DNA from: Flaccisagitta enflata
Taxonomy: Eukaryota; Chaetognatha; Sagittoidea; Aphragmophora
Reading direction: 5' to 3'
NCBI GenBank assembly: GCA_965153355.1
Contig: OZ231127.1
Span: forward strand, 28,892,001-28,956,000
DNA: 64,000 bases
Made by a program: the position numbers and the translations under genes. This document shows, piece by piece, positions 42,227-53,940 of this stretch. Below the pieces are notes generated by a model. That model ran no database searches. It was not told where the DNA came from and was given only the letters and a program-made list of their open reading frames with translations. Position 1 is the first letter of the stretch; the number at the start of each line of letters is the position of its first letter.

Positions 42227-42873
42227 TGCTTTCTATGGTTCGCTGTTTCTTCAACTCTATAAAGTTTTTCTTTCTTCTACGCCAAGTCTCTCGATTTCAA
42301 CGCTCATTTTCCCGGTCGCCGTTCGTTTCGGTTCAACTGATCGAAAGGTTTTTGTTCGAATTTCAAAGTTAAGGAAGAAATGTTCAACTGGGGAACCCAG
42401 CCGTTGGGATTTGAATTTTAGAGCATTTTGCTTGATGAGAGAGGCCGATTCTCGATGTGGTTCCGGGTTTTAAATTGAATAAAGCTACTGCACCGTTCAG
42501 GGGTGTCAATATGTTAAAGGTCTTTCGATCTGATCAACATTATAAATGAATGTAAAAATAATTTTGTCTATTTGTTTATATTTTTGATTAGTGTTTAATT
42601 TGTATATCACTTTAATATTGATTTTTCATCAGAGTAATTTTTTTATGCCAAAAAAATATTACAAGGAAATATGTTTAAAAAATTTAAGTTAATATTTTGT
42701 TTTTATTTTAAATAAAATTGGGATCGCTGTGGTTTAAGAATAGAAAAAAATCTTTTTAAAAAAATATTAAATTTTTATAATTAATATCATTTTTAAAGAT
42801 TATGATTTGATCAAATCACCTTCGGCATAATGACACGCCTGAGCTGACTGCATCACCTCTTCTTCGCACCATG
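42227..42873. other. Unannotated, AT-rich
   Basis: No gene or repeat that I can support; strongly AT-rich from about 42540 to 42790. Confidence 0.5.
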
Positions 42874-42875
42874 TA

Positions 42876-43438
42876 CAGTAGATCTCGTCTAGACTTGATA
42901 TAACAGGGGCAAGCATTGTAGAAAAACAAATGAAGCCAGGGAAGTGATATTTGAAACATAGACTAATAAAGGGATGCTTTATTGCCCATGATAGCTGGTT
43001 GCTATGGAAACGCATTTCTATGTATTTACGCTAAGATATCAATATTTTGAGAAATTTTTTGAGGGAACATTTCTTAAAATCAAATTTGCTACAACCTTCT
43101 TACAGTATGTTCTGTAAGAATGTCGCCCGTTTAGCGGTTGCTAGGGGTTGTCACACATGAATACGCTCCCTAACAACAGCCAAACCAGCGACATTCTTAC
43201 AGAACATACTGTGGGTAAGTTGTAGCAAATTTTATTTTAAGCAATATTCCCTGAAAAAATCTTTCAAAATATTGATATTTTAGCGAGAATACATGGGAAT
43301 GTGTTTCCATGGCAACCGGCTATCATGGGGAATTAAGCATCTTTTGATTTGTCTATAATCCAAATATCGCTTCCCTGGCTTCATTCGTCTTTCCACAGTG
43401 CTTGCCCCCGTTATCTCAAGTATAGACGAGATCTACTG
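42876..43438. mobile_element. Palindromic TA-flanked MITE (Tc1/mariner type)
   Basis: The whole 563 bp folds on itself. The left end CAGTAGATCTCGTCTAGACT and the right-end complement CAGTAGATCTCGTCTATACT begin inverted arms of about 270 bp, centred near 43155 (arms meet at TTCTTACAGTATGTTCTGTA and its complement). TA dinucleotides flank both ends (42874-42875 and 43439-43440). The CAGT terminus and TA duplication fit Tc1/mariner-like elements. Confidence 0.8.
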
Positions 43439-43812
43439 TACGCTTGATGACGTTAGTTCCAATGACTACCGTTGTGCTCACTAGCTGTACTCGAAAATTT
43501 CCATGAGCTTCATCTCTTTCAGTTCCAGTGTGTGTTTCGTTGCTCGTTTTGCCATTTAACTTAATATAAGTTATAACATTTTTCTGAAAAGGAATCAAGA
43601 AGACAAAAATGAGTCAAACGGTAGAACCCTAACAACTCATTGACATAGTTAAAGTCCGTCATGTGGTCATAGTCTGCAATCCCAAGGGGAACGCCCCTGA
43701 CATTGCCATCAGCAATGGAAACAATGTTTTTCTTTGTAACAATATTCAATACAACCGAATTGGAACAAAGCAGCGAGAAAATGGAAAGAAAAAATAAACA
43801 AACCTATAACAC

Positions 43813-43950
43813 GTGAGGGGGGAGGGAGAGAGAGATAGAGAACTCGAACATCAATTATGTACAGAGAGAGAGAGAGGGAGAGGGAGAGAGAGGGGGAGAG
43901 AGAGGGAGAGAGCGCACAAGAAAAAAAATCGATTATGTACAGAGACGGAC

Positions 43951-44030
<80 letters not shown>
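43813..44030. repeat. (GA)n and GACA arrays
   Basis: Purine-rich array in which a short AATTATGTACAGAGAG / GATTATGTACAGAGAC segment occurs twice, followed by GA (43964-44004) and GACA. The stretch 43441-43812 is unannotated. Confidence 0.85.
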
Positions 44031-44155
44031 TTTAAGCCACATATAAATCCGTGTTAATTTATGAGGAAAGAATGAGTAACGAGAACTAATTAGGAATCCT
44101 CTATATTCTTAAAGAATTTTCATGAGGTCTAGAAATACAAAAAAATTGAATGATT

Positions 44156-44822
<667 letters not shown>

Positions 44823-44911
44823 ATATGTGTACTAACCAGAACACGAAAACCAGATCAAGAAAAAACAAGATGCGCAGGCGTTATCAAATAGGATAAAAGG
44901 GAATGTGTGCC

Positions 44912-45958
44912 CTATGTTGATGAGATACACGAACGACAGCCACGAACGTGACATTCAAAGCTACTATAAGACGCTAATAAATCTAATTTCGATTTTCCCT
45001 TAAATGTCGCGATACTAACGGATTCCTTCAATGAGGACGAGAGAGAGTTCCAACACTTTGGAGCGATACTTCTTATTGATCTACTGTTGGAATGACAAAC
45101 AAAAAAGTTATGCCTTGCCCCTCTAGTAGAATAACCGTGCTTTACTGAAGTAACCATAGAGGCCATACCGCCCGGTAGCATATCCTTGGATAATTTAAAA
45201 GAAAAGATTCTGACACTTTGGGCAAACAAATCATCAATTTTAAGGGTTGCCAACTCGGCAAAAAGTGGGTCCGCATGAGAGATTCGGCCAACACCGCATA
45301 TTATTCTTACCAAACTTTTCTGAAGGGTCAATATCCGATCCCTTAACCCAAGATTATGATCCCCCTTAAAGTTCCCCCAATTAAGCAAACAATACTGAAG
45401 ATGGGGAAGGACCATTGTATTATACAAAAGGAGAAGTTGGGGTTTATTCATAAATCCCCTGGCTCTTGCAATTATTCCTACCGTTTGACTTATTTTTGAA
45501 ACAATCTTACCAATATGAACCCGCCAGGAGATGCTACTATCAATATACACACCAAGGAACTTAGAATTTTCGACCTCACGTATCGGCTTATCATCCATTT
45601 TTATATCCCACCCATCCCCGACTAGGTTCTTTTTTGGTTTGCTGAAATTTACAAATTCAGTCTTATCATAATTCAAAGTAAGCTTATTATGAGCAAACCA
45701 ATCTGACAGCCTACCCAACTCTGAATTAACTCCCTTTAACAAATCATCCCGATTTTTCTCTGAAGCAAAAAGGTTTGTGTCATCCGCAAAAAGGATGTAC
45801 TTGAAGTAGGATGACGCTGCCGAAAGGTCATTGATATACAAAAGAAAGAAAAGAGGGCCCAATATGCTGCCTTGAGGAACACCCACTAAGACCTCCCTGT
45901 GCAACGATTCAGATGATCCAAAGGCAACATATTGCATCCTGTTACTAAGATAACTCAT
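44912..45958 (-). pseudogene. LINE reverse transcriptase C-terminal part
   Basis: About 348 codons, continuing the domain in another frame: LVGVPQGSILGPLFFLLYIN, then FADDTNLF holding the catalytic Asp pair, then thumb and C-terminal region. No RNase H is evident. The palm catalytic residues are intact, so inactivation looks recent or minor. Confidence 0.88.
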
Positions 45959-48260
45959 AACTCTTAATAAGTTCCAAGGGCAACCCCCTAATTCCTAGAT
46001 GTTCCATCTTAGCTAAAAGGATAGAATGGTCCACTGTATCAAACGCCTTTTTAAAATCTACAAATACCCCTAAACAGTGTTTACCTTCTTCCCATGCTTG
46101 TCGGACATTTTCCACCATGTCAAGGATAGCCATGTAGGTTGAATGACCCCGTCGAAAACCATATTGACCAGCTAAAAGAGAATCATGTTTTTTTAAGAAT
46201 TGAAGCAGTCTTCCCTGTATGACTCTTTCAAAAATTTTAGACAATGCGGGCAAGACTGAGATCGGACGGTAGTTTCCAAGTTGGGATGGATCTCCAGTTT
46301 TGAATACGGGTGTAACTCTAGCCAATTTCAAAAAGTCGGGAAAATAACCCCTCTCCAGGCATTTGTTGATAAACATAGAAAGTGGCTCGCTTATCTCAGT
46401 CGCAACGTGGCAGAGAACAGCTGGAGAAATTCCATCATGGCCAGGGCCTTTGGAACAATCAAGGCCTCGGCAAAGGGACTCTATCTCGCCAGGGGAGGTA
46501 GGCGCAAAAAAGGCGGAGGAGACAGAGCGAGGGCCGAGGTAATTACGAAAAGAGCCCGATGGCGGCCGCTGAATTTTTTCGGCCAACTGAGGACCAATAT
46601 CGGTATAAAATTTACAGAAGGCCTCAGAAATCCCATGGTCATCAGTGACCACGCCATTACTAGTAGAGAAAGTGCGGGACACTGGGTCTTTTGTCCGTCC
46701 AGTCTTACCTATGAAGTCATGTAGGACCCTCCACGCTGCCTTGGAGTTTTTCCCAGCTTCATTTAGTCTTTTAGCAAAGAACGACTTCTTTAGGTGGAGC
46801 CTAAGGCGACCAACCTCCTTGGTTAAGGACTCAAGGTGGGCCGCCTGTTCTGTCGAGAGTCCATCAGTAGATTTTAATTTTAGTGTATAGAGCCTGTTTC
46901 TTTCCTTAATTTTTTCCTTAAGAGTATCATCATCCAGCCATGGTTTCATTAAATCAATTTTACGTATTTTTACTTTTTTCTGTGGAAAACATCCATTATA
47001 TCCATCCCTCAACTCGTTTCTGAACCTTATTGCACCTTCCACCACTGAAACACCCTCAAGAGAAAATTCCTTACTCCAGTTTGATACCCACTCTCGAAAT
47101 TTCTCCTTATTTCTTACCCCAGTCTCCCTCTTAATGACAAATCGGGGACCTGCTTCCAGGCCTGTCCCCGATTGGCCAAAAATAGCAAAAGCAGGGAGAT
47201 GGTCGCTGATTGCAGAGAAAACCATTCCTGATGAAATAGGTCTACAAAAATCATTGGTAAAGATGTTGTCAATCAGCGTTGCACTTGAGGTTGTGATTCT
47301 AGTTGGAAGTGAAATAAGTGGATGGAACCCTACACTATTCATATCATCAAGAAATTTGCCAGTGGCGGAATGATGATCACTTTTAATTAGATCTAAGTTA
47401 AAGTCCCCCATGAGGTAGCACCTCTTGTCCTTGATTTTATCTACTACGGTTTCTAAGTGTTGAGAAAACAATGATATATCAGAGTCTGGGGGACGATAAA
47501 TGACTCCGACTATAAAGCTTCCGCTTTTATCCTTGACCTCTACAAATATAGACTCAAATACACTCTCTTCAAATACGTCCAAGTCTGATCTAGGTTTATA
47601 GGTCAGGTGGCGCCTAAGGTAGATGGCAACCCCGCCCCATTTTTTATTCTTTCTTGAATTTGCTATCATATTATAACCCCCCAGGGTGGCTAATTTTTCG
47701 GAGACCTCATTAAAATGCGTTTCAGTGAATCCTAAAATATCAAATTTCGACCTCAGGGTCTCCTGCAGTAATTCAAAATCCTCTAACTTTTTTGGTAGAC
47801 CATTTATATTCAAACAGAGCAGCGATAGCTGCCCTCCATTTTTCTTAGTAAAATCCTGCCTCATCTTACAATATTTTTCCTCATCATAATAACCACAACC
47901 ACCTAATGTTCTCTCAAGATCTACCAATGTATCCTTTATTAAGTCATCCAGGGGGTTGAATCTCAAACCTGCCGCTTTATCCAGATGTCTCTGTTCTATA
48001 CGAAAGCCATTAAGTGCCTCTCGAAATTCTCTTTCATTAACTATTGCATTAAAGGGGAATATTTCAGGGAGACATCTGTAGCAATAATTTATATCGGAGG
48101 AGCCATCTAGGTACCGCACTTTCCTTGAGCAAAGAGCGCAAGAGCCACGGCTATAACAACTACGCACGGGCGATGGACTAACGTGATCATAGTTACCATA
48201 CAAGGAATAAGAAAAATCAAGATGGTCAGCGAATGTTAAATTTCGGAGGAGGGAATTCAC
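45945..48260 (-). pseudogene. LINE endonuclease and N-terminal reverse transcriptase
   Basis: About 771 codons. Near the N-terminus is a CxxC...CxxC cluster (CALCSRKV, YCYRC). The endonuclease follows with LCLNINGLPK, FTETHFNE, GGVAIYLRRH, VGVIYRPPDSD, MGDFNLDL and SAISDHLPAF, the conserved order of the EEP family. After a linker comes the reverse transcriptase with ARVTPVFKTGDPSQLGNYRP, GQYGFRRGHST and FVDFKKAFDTVDH (first catalytic Asp). The frame stops at the 7-bp duplication. No ATG lies near the 5' end. Confidence 0.88.
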
Positions 48261-48516
48261 TCATTTGAGGGACTCTACGACGGAAATTGATAGGATGGGA
48301 TAAAGCCACATCGCGGAAGGATCCCGGCACTGACGGGAATTGGAAAGTGTCACGAAACGAAGGCACGGGAGGAGGGATTAGTCCGACACCAGAGGGAGCC
48401 CTCCATGGACCGAATGGGCCGAAAGGTGGAGGTATGAGTTTGTAATGTGAATGAGGGCTGACCCCTGCTGCTGCAGCCGCGATGGATCGATGGAGAAAGT
48501 GGCGGTGTTTGTGCAT
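48226..48516 (-). CDS. Short Pro-rich frame at the LINE 5' end, possible ORF1 remnant
   Basis: A 96-residue frame with an ATG, rich in Pro, Phe and Ser (KLIPPPFGPFGPW), no known domain, overlapping the start of the endonuclease frame by 35 bp. The endonuclease frame opens at a GTG directly after an in-frame TGA and has no early ATG. The two may therefore have been one frame broken by an indel, or be linked by reinitiation. Confidence 0.35.
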   Translation of the reverse strand: MHKHRHFLHRSIAAAAAGVSPHSHYKLIPPPFGPFGPWRAPSGVGLIPPPVPSFRDTFQFPSVPGSFRDVALSHPINFRRRVPQMSEFPPPKFNIR

Positions 48517-48610
48517 CTTTTACGTAGTTTAACTGCTCCACATGCTCCGCCTGAGCTAGTTGTACAGTGGGATCTCGGTTTAAGGGATTTCCAGGAACCG
48601 ACGATTCTCG

Positions 48611-48740
48611 TTTTTTAGGTGCGAAAAAGCACCTCTATAACTGGCTGTGTCCGTCGGTCGGTCGGTCGGTAGGTCTGTGGGGTAACGCATTCGTTCGACG
48701 ATCCACACGTCGCACCTTATTGGCCTACGTGGCCTTGTTA
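48611..48740 (+). mobile_element. Hairpin-ended element, AGGTGC variant
   Basis: TTTTTTAGGTGCGAAAAAGC opens the hairpin AGGTGC / GCACCT. CTCTATAACTGGCTGTGTCC and a GTCGGTCGG run follow. Near the end CGCACCTTATTGG repeats the distal arm, before GGCCTACGTGGCC and TTGTT. All three arm copies agree with each other and differ from the AGTCGC copies. Confidence 0.8.
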
Positions 48741-48899
48741 AATTTGTAATCTCTTAAATTGAATTCATTGTTTTATAAAGGATTGTTTTTGTTACTAATG
48801 ATTGCTCATCTTTATGCTTTAAGAATATTTATCAGCGATGATTAAGTTAGTTCGTGGCAGGATATTCGGACAAAATGAATGATTCCCTGCACGATTTTG

Positions 48900-49070
48900 T
48901 TTTTAGTCGCGGACTAGCGACTCTATAAGAGGCTTTGTCCGTCTGTCCGTCGGTTGGTTGGTTGGTCGGTCGGTTGGTCTGTAGTGATCGAGTCGAACAG
49001 TGGGAAAACACGCATTTCCGCCCCTGCCCACCCGTCCGCGACTGGTATTGCCCGTGTATCCGGCCTTGTT
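48900..49070 (+). mobile_element. Hairpin-ended element, complete
   Basis: Nearly identical to the copy at 23932-24110: hairpin AGTCGC / GCGACT, TCTATAAGAGGCTTTGTCC, GTCTGTCCGTCGGTTGG, GTGGGAAAACACGCATTTCC, CCGCGACTGG and the CCGTGTATCCGG hairpin, then CCTTGTT. Confidence 0.85.
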
Positions 49071-49144
49071 ATTTCCGAATCCGCCAGAGCGAATTTAATT
49101 CGAATGGCTTTGGGCCGTAATACATTAAACCCAGCCAACCCTTA

Positions 49145-49196
49145 GCCCTAAAGCTAACCCTGTCCCTAACCCTAACCCTAAACCCATCCCTAACCC
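49145..49196. repeat. Degenerate interstitial telomere-like tract
   Basis: About eight imperfect CCCTAA units (TTAGGG on the other strand), such as CCCTAACCCTAACCCTAAAC. It ends exactly where the next hairpin element begins. Short and imperfect, so not a chromosome end. Confidence 0.7.
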
Positions 49197-49448
49197 TTTT
49201 TAAGTGCGTCCTCGCACTTCTATAAGAGGTCATGTCCGTTGCTTGGTTGGTCGGTCGGTTGGTAACGCAAACGTTTGAAATGCGCAAAACGGCTCATTCT
49301 GACGTATTTCTTCACTCCTATCACCTTTCATGCCTTACCTCATTCATTTTCATCCATTAATTCATTCATTCATTCATTCATCAAAAACGTTCATTCACAA
49401 GTTCTTAATCAAGCGAGGCGCACTTATTGGCATTAACTTGGCCTTGTT
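49197..49448 (+). mobile_element. Hairpin-ended element, AAGTGCG variant
   Basis: TTTTTAAGTGCGTCCTCGCA opens a perfect hairpin AAGTGCG / CGCACTT, then CTATAAGAGGTCATGTCCG and GGTCGGTCGGTTGG. The body includes a short (ATTC)n. The 3' part has GCGCACTTATTGG and ends CTTGGCCTTGTT. The internal copy again matches its own hairpin. Confidence 0.8.
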
Positions 49449-50089
49449 AAAAAAAAAGCTTAAAAAGTTTTGTAAACAAAGGATCACAGATGATCGTACA
49501 ATTGTACCGGATATTCTTGGTACAGGAAATATTTCATTATTTTTGGATAATTTTTTTCTTCAAAACTCTCAAAATCATTTTTTTTAATTCCATTAAATTT
49601 TTTTAACATTGGAAAAACCTGTAAAAATTTAGGACCAGACAGTATTGTCTTTTAAGTGTGGATATCCCTTTCATAGAGGTGTCACTAAGGTGGGGTTCCA
49701 CTGTACCTGCAAGCTGCAAAAATGGCCTATCTCTTGATACAGTCCCTTATTCTTGTGGACGCTATATACGAGGTGAGCTTTAATCTATTTCTGGACGCCT
49801 TCATCAATCTGCCCTGCTCCTTAATTGTGCTTAACTTTAGATCGCCGGTTACATTTTGAGAGAAGTTGTGGTTTTCAGTTTGAGAATGAAGAGGTGTGTG
49901 ATTTCTCTCGAGGTCTTATAACTAATCGGAATTTAAGATATCTTATTTCTATTTTTAAAACAGATTTTAATAAAAATCTGTCTTGTCAGCCATGAGAGAA
50001 TACCAGGGCTCGGCAAAATTTTTGACTGCCGGCAAGCATGATTTTCTCACTAGTTCTTGCCTACAAAATCTGTGCATAAGTATTTCAAT

Positions 50090-50225
50090 TAGGGATGTGG
50101 AAGCGATTGACCGCTTCCAATTTGGAGGATAGGATAGCTACTAGTATTTTAACTACAAAATGGAAGCGGAAGCGGAAGCGGAAGCGGTGGAAGCGGCATA
50201 AAAATCGACCGCTTCCACAACCCTA
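50090..50225. mobile_element. Small hAT-like MITE with perfect 8-bp TSD
   Basis: The 136-bp element has termini TAGGGATGTGGAAGCG and its near complement CGCTTCCACAACCCTA. ATTTCAAT flanks both sides (50082-50089 and 50226-50233). The interior has four or more GGAAGC repeats. The TSD length and TAGGG terminus fit hAT. The stretch 49704-50081 has nothing else recognised. Confidence 0.85.
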
Positions 50226-50495
50226 ATTTCAATATAAGTCTTTTGAAAATATTTTCGTACTTAACTACAATATCAGAATTTTAAATGCTCTTTGATGAAA
50301 GCAGCATAAAAGTAAACATACTCAAAATTTTGCTACGGTATATCTTGGGAAGATTTCTTTTTGCCTTTGATTCCTTTTTTTTTTCTTTTTTTCTTTTTCT
50401 GTTTCCCTTGATTATTTTCCCCTGCCTACCAAATCAGCTTGCTGCCTACAGTACAATGGGAGCAATGACGACCTAGACTGGAGGGTAGATTTTAA

Positions 50496-51000
50496 GTATC
50501 TTAATTTTGTTTGTATTATGAAATATTTGAGATCTAGGCTAATTAAAAGTTAATCTATTGAGTGAATGCATTTGCATCTCCTAAACTTCAACTTGTAACT
50601 TGACCTCATCAAGACCTCATTTTTCAAGTTTTTAACCTATTTCATTAGATCGGGCAAAAAATTTTATATAGTTTTAAAAAAAAATCAGCTCAATCGGACC
50701 ATTTTTACAGGTTTTACGGCTATCTTTAATAAACAAAAATTATGCAAACCAGTTATTGGGCAAAACTTGAAATGACTATAACTTCTGTAGAAATAGACCA
50801 ATTGAGCTGATTTTTTTTTTCAAAAACAATTTGAAATTTTTTATTGATCTATTAGGATAGGTTAAAACCTTGAAAAATGAAGTCTTGATGAGGTCAAGTC
50901 GCAAGATGAAGTTTGAGAGACGCAGACATTTTCACTCATTAGAGCAACCTTTAATTAACCTAGATCTCTAATATTTTATGATAAAAAAAAAATCAAGATA
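50496..51000. repeat. Foldback with about 240-bp arms
   Basis: The arms share GAGATCTAGGCTAATTAAAA, GTAACTTGACCTCATCAAGA and ATCAGCTCAAT with their complements on the right, centred near 50750. Confidence 0.75.
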
Positions 51001-51519
51001 CAGTAGATGTCGTCTTGACTTGGAAATACGGAGGAGCTCATAACTTGAGCATCACATCTCGGTAAAATGATACCGGTTTTTAACGACTGATGTTTTCACC
51101 ACAATTTTTAAGCAGGAAACCCCAGTTGCAGTAGGAAAAGAGGTTAAAAATTCATTTTGTCAGAAAAAGTGATCAGTCCAGCAAAACCTCAATTAAGCGT
51201 TCAAAAATTATTTTTAATTCAAGATAATGATTGTACCTAAAAAAAACAACTTATCCTGATGTTGTGACTAAGTTGTCACAGGTCACCCTGATTTTATTCA
51301 TTTTGTATTTGGAATTACAATGATCTACGATCGTTTCTTGCCTTTTCTCCAGAATTTTCGTTTATGACCTCATGAACGGGCATATCGCTCATTTCTTCAT
51401 TGGGTTTTTAGGGCTGGATTGATTTTTAAGCTGCTACGTCATTCTTTTCTATAGCGCAGCCAGTCCTTTCTTTGGTGGTGATTGAATATCTCACGTCAGT
51501 CCTTTTGTCACTTATTAGC

Positions 51520-51860
51520 ACTTGTTTGTCCGTTGGTTGGTCGGTCAGTCGGTTGGTCCGTCACAAAAACGTTTTTCTCATCTTCAACTTCCGATTCCAA
51601 TCGGCGTATTTGTAGATACATCCTCGCTCCTCTATGGGACAGGTCCCATTGTTGGTTGGTTGGTTGGTTGATCATACAAACATCCAACTCCCAAAATCTG
51701 AGGTTCTGTCTACAGAGAAGCGGTCAACCTTTTAATTCTTTCGTACATTTGACCTTTCTGTCATTCATTCAAGCGTTTATTCATTCATTCATTCATTCAT
51801 TCATTTGTTCATTCATTCATTCATTCATTTGTTCATTCATTCATTCATTCATTTATAGAA
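51520..51860 (+). mobile_element. Degenerate hairpin-family fragments and (ATTC)n
   Basis: GCACTTGTTTGTCCGTTGG and a GTCGGTCAGTCGG run, then a second GGTTGGTTGGTTGG run at 51655 and an ATTC array at about 51773-51855. It looks like two overlapping truncated copies of the 49197 type. Confidence 0.45.
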
Positions 51861-52499
51861 TCGTTCATTCATAAGAAACGTTCATGCAATGAAAAGAAGG
51901 GTTATAAAGAAAAAAAAAATTTTCGTTTTATATTCAATTTTCTCAAATCTCCATAAGCAGAAGCTGTAACACGGGATTTTTCATAAACGAAAATTCCGCT
52001 TCCAAACGAAGAATTGATTGTAATTCGCACTCGATTCAGGGTGAGGTAGAGGTGCCTGGGCTTTGTTACACTGACCAAGTCACGGAATTGATTTCTGCTT
52101 TGATGTTGAAAGAACATCCAAAAGCCATGATTTCCAGAAAAGTATCGGCGTTATTTTTTCCACTCACAAAATCAAGTTTTTGTTTGCGAAATCGGTGCTG
52201 TTTCATTTTTCTCTTCAGAGCTTTAAAATATTTCAAGAAAGACAAAATTGTTGCTCAGTAAGGTTATCTTTTCTCTCTAGAGTAAGCCATTCAACGGACT
52301 GTTCTAATCAGTTGTTTGTAAGCAACATGAGTACAATGAGGGGACTGATATTTTGCTAGTGTAATGTATAAACCCTAAGGGGTTGACAATGGGCTGTGGC
52401 ATCCCCCTACAGCTTACCTTACCTTACAAAAAAGTTTTAGTATAAAACAGAATCAATCACTTTTATGGCAGAATTTCAGCTTCATTTATTTGTTTTGAT

Positions 52500-52592
52500 T
52501 GCAAAATCAACCTGGATTTGAACCTGGAACCTTTAAAGAATTAAACTGATCACGTTAATTTTGAAGTTGAGTTAACCACTAAACCACTTCCA
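52500..52592 (-). other. tRNA-like sequence, possible SINE head
   Basis: On the minus strand GTGGTTTAGTGGTTAACTC resembles a pol III A box and, about 40 nt later, GGTTCCAGGTTCAAATCC resembles a B box. The spacing is too long for a simple tRNA, and the acceptor stem does not pair. A degenerate tRNA-derived SINE is more likely than a tRNA gene. Confidence 0.35.
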
Positions 52593-53870
52593 ACAGCTGT
52601 TAAAGTGGAGCTAATATGATTTAGTATATTCAAAAGAATTTTCTATCCACAGAGCGGCCATACCCCATCGTAAATCCTATAGGACATACACGCTGTATTT
52701 TATCTAAGAACACTGTTTTTAAGAACAGCAGCCTCAGATTTGGTGAAAAAATATGAACATCCTATGAACATGCTGAGTCTCAGATTTTGGCATAAATATA
52801 TTTTAAAGTACGTTTTTATACAATTTTTAAAGAAACAATTAAAAAAAGTTGTTCAGATTCCTCCAACCTAAATAATTAGACCAGTTACCTTTATCATTTA
52901 CATAATTTTTGATTTCATAACTTACAAAAACAAAATTTTGTATGGACTGAGAATAAAGTACATCTATTTCATTGATTATGAATAGCTGACAACCATGATA
53001 ATTAATCTCCAATGCTATAAAAATAAGAACAGGTTAAGAACATTTGAGCCTGAAAATTGGTTTATAAATAAGAACCCTGAGCCTCACCTCAAAAAATTGT
53101 GTTCTTATAAAAAATATGGTGTGTAAGCATTATACACACACAGTTTCATTTCATTGGCACAAATGGTAGTTAGGATACACTCTTTTTTTTTATAAGAACC
53201 TAGTTTATAAGAACATCAAGGCTTCGAATGGCCCCAAAATTAAGAACATCTTAAGAACATGCTAAGGCTTCAAATCTTGAGAAAAAAAATTTCGCTTACG
53301 ATAATATCTGGAAAACATTAAGAAAAAACTTAATTTTAATGTAATTAAGAAGATATTTTACAATTATTAGATAAATATTATGAAAATATCCCCAGATTTT
53401 AATGATTGGCATTTGTTTTAACAATATTAAATAGAAATATATTTTGTATAATTGAGTAATAGTATATTATAAGGTTGCCTATAGTTTATATTGTATCCAG
53501 AATTAAGAACGCTCTAAGAACGTTGCACACTGTACCACAGACAAATCTGCAGAGCAGTTTCCTTATGTCTAAGATTTGTTTATGCATCTCATTGACAGAG
53601 GAGGGCACTCCAATCAACTGCCAGAGTTTGCAATGAAAAAGATAAGAACAACTTAGGGGAAGAACTTGCTGCCATTTTAGAATAACATAATCAAATTATC
53701 CCTTAAGTTCAGGAATAAAAATGGTCTTGTGGAAATATGCTTGCTTTTTGCTCACAAGGTTCTGAGTTTGAATCTTGGAAGTCACATTCATTTTTCCATT
53801 GAAAAATTTCCCTCAGTGTGTTTGGGAATCATCTAAAATATGTTTGTGAATTTTGAGAATCAAAAGTACT
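52593..53870. repeat. AT-rich region with recurrent AAGAACA motif
   Basis: Degenerate repeats in which AAGAACA or AAGAACAT recurs many times with GCCTCAGAT-like spacers (about 52700-53530). No coding signal. Confidence 0.45.
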
Positions 53871-53875
53871 AGTTA

Positions 53876-53940
53876 CAGATGAGGACTGAACCCAGGCCTT
53901 TTTGGCCAAAGTTGAGTGACTTATCAAGGCGCCACCAACG
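53876..53940 (-). other. tRNA-like sequence, possible SINE head
   Basis: On the minus strand GGTGGCGCCTTGATAAGTCA resembles an A box, GGCCAAAAAGGCC forms a short hairpin, and GGGTTCAGTCC resembles a B box. The pol III boxes lie at near-tRNA spacing, but no complete cloverleaf forms. Confidence 0.35.

Larger units (their letters stand above)
44912..48516 (-). mobile_element. LINE retrotransposon, Jockey/CR1 group, inactivated
   Basis: A non-LTR retrotransposon with an apurinic-type endonuclease followed by reverse transcriptase, the order of the Jockey/CR1/L2 group. It replicates by target-primed reverse transcription. The coding region is split into 48260-45945 and 45958-44912 by a 7-bp tandem duplication (45950-45956 and 45957-45963). 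A short Pro-rich frame at 48516-48226 precedes it and overlaps it by 35 bp. The 3' boundary is not defined. Confidence 0.9.
48565..49703. mobile_element. pogo/Tigger-like non-autonomous element carrying nested insertions
   Basis: The left end CAGTGGGATCTCGGTTTAAG and right-end complement CAGTGGAACCCCACCTTAG are imperfect inverted repeats flanked by TA (48563-48564 and 49704-49705). CAGTGGAACC is typical of pogo/Tigger termini. The body contains three hairpin-ended elements and a telomere-like tract. No transposase frame is visible. Confidence 0.5.

Noticed and set aside
49145-49196. Chromosome end
   Set aside because: The telomere-like tract is short, degenerate and flanked by ordinary sequence on both sides.
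52500-52592. Functional tRNA gene
   Set aside because: A- and B-box-like motifs are present, but acceptor and anticodon stems do not form a standard cloverleaf and spacing is too long.
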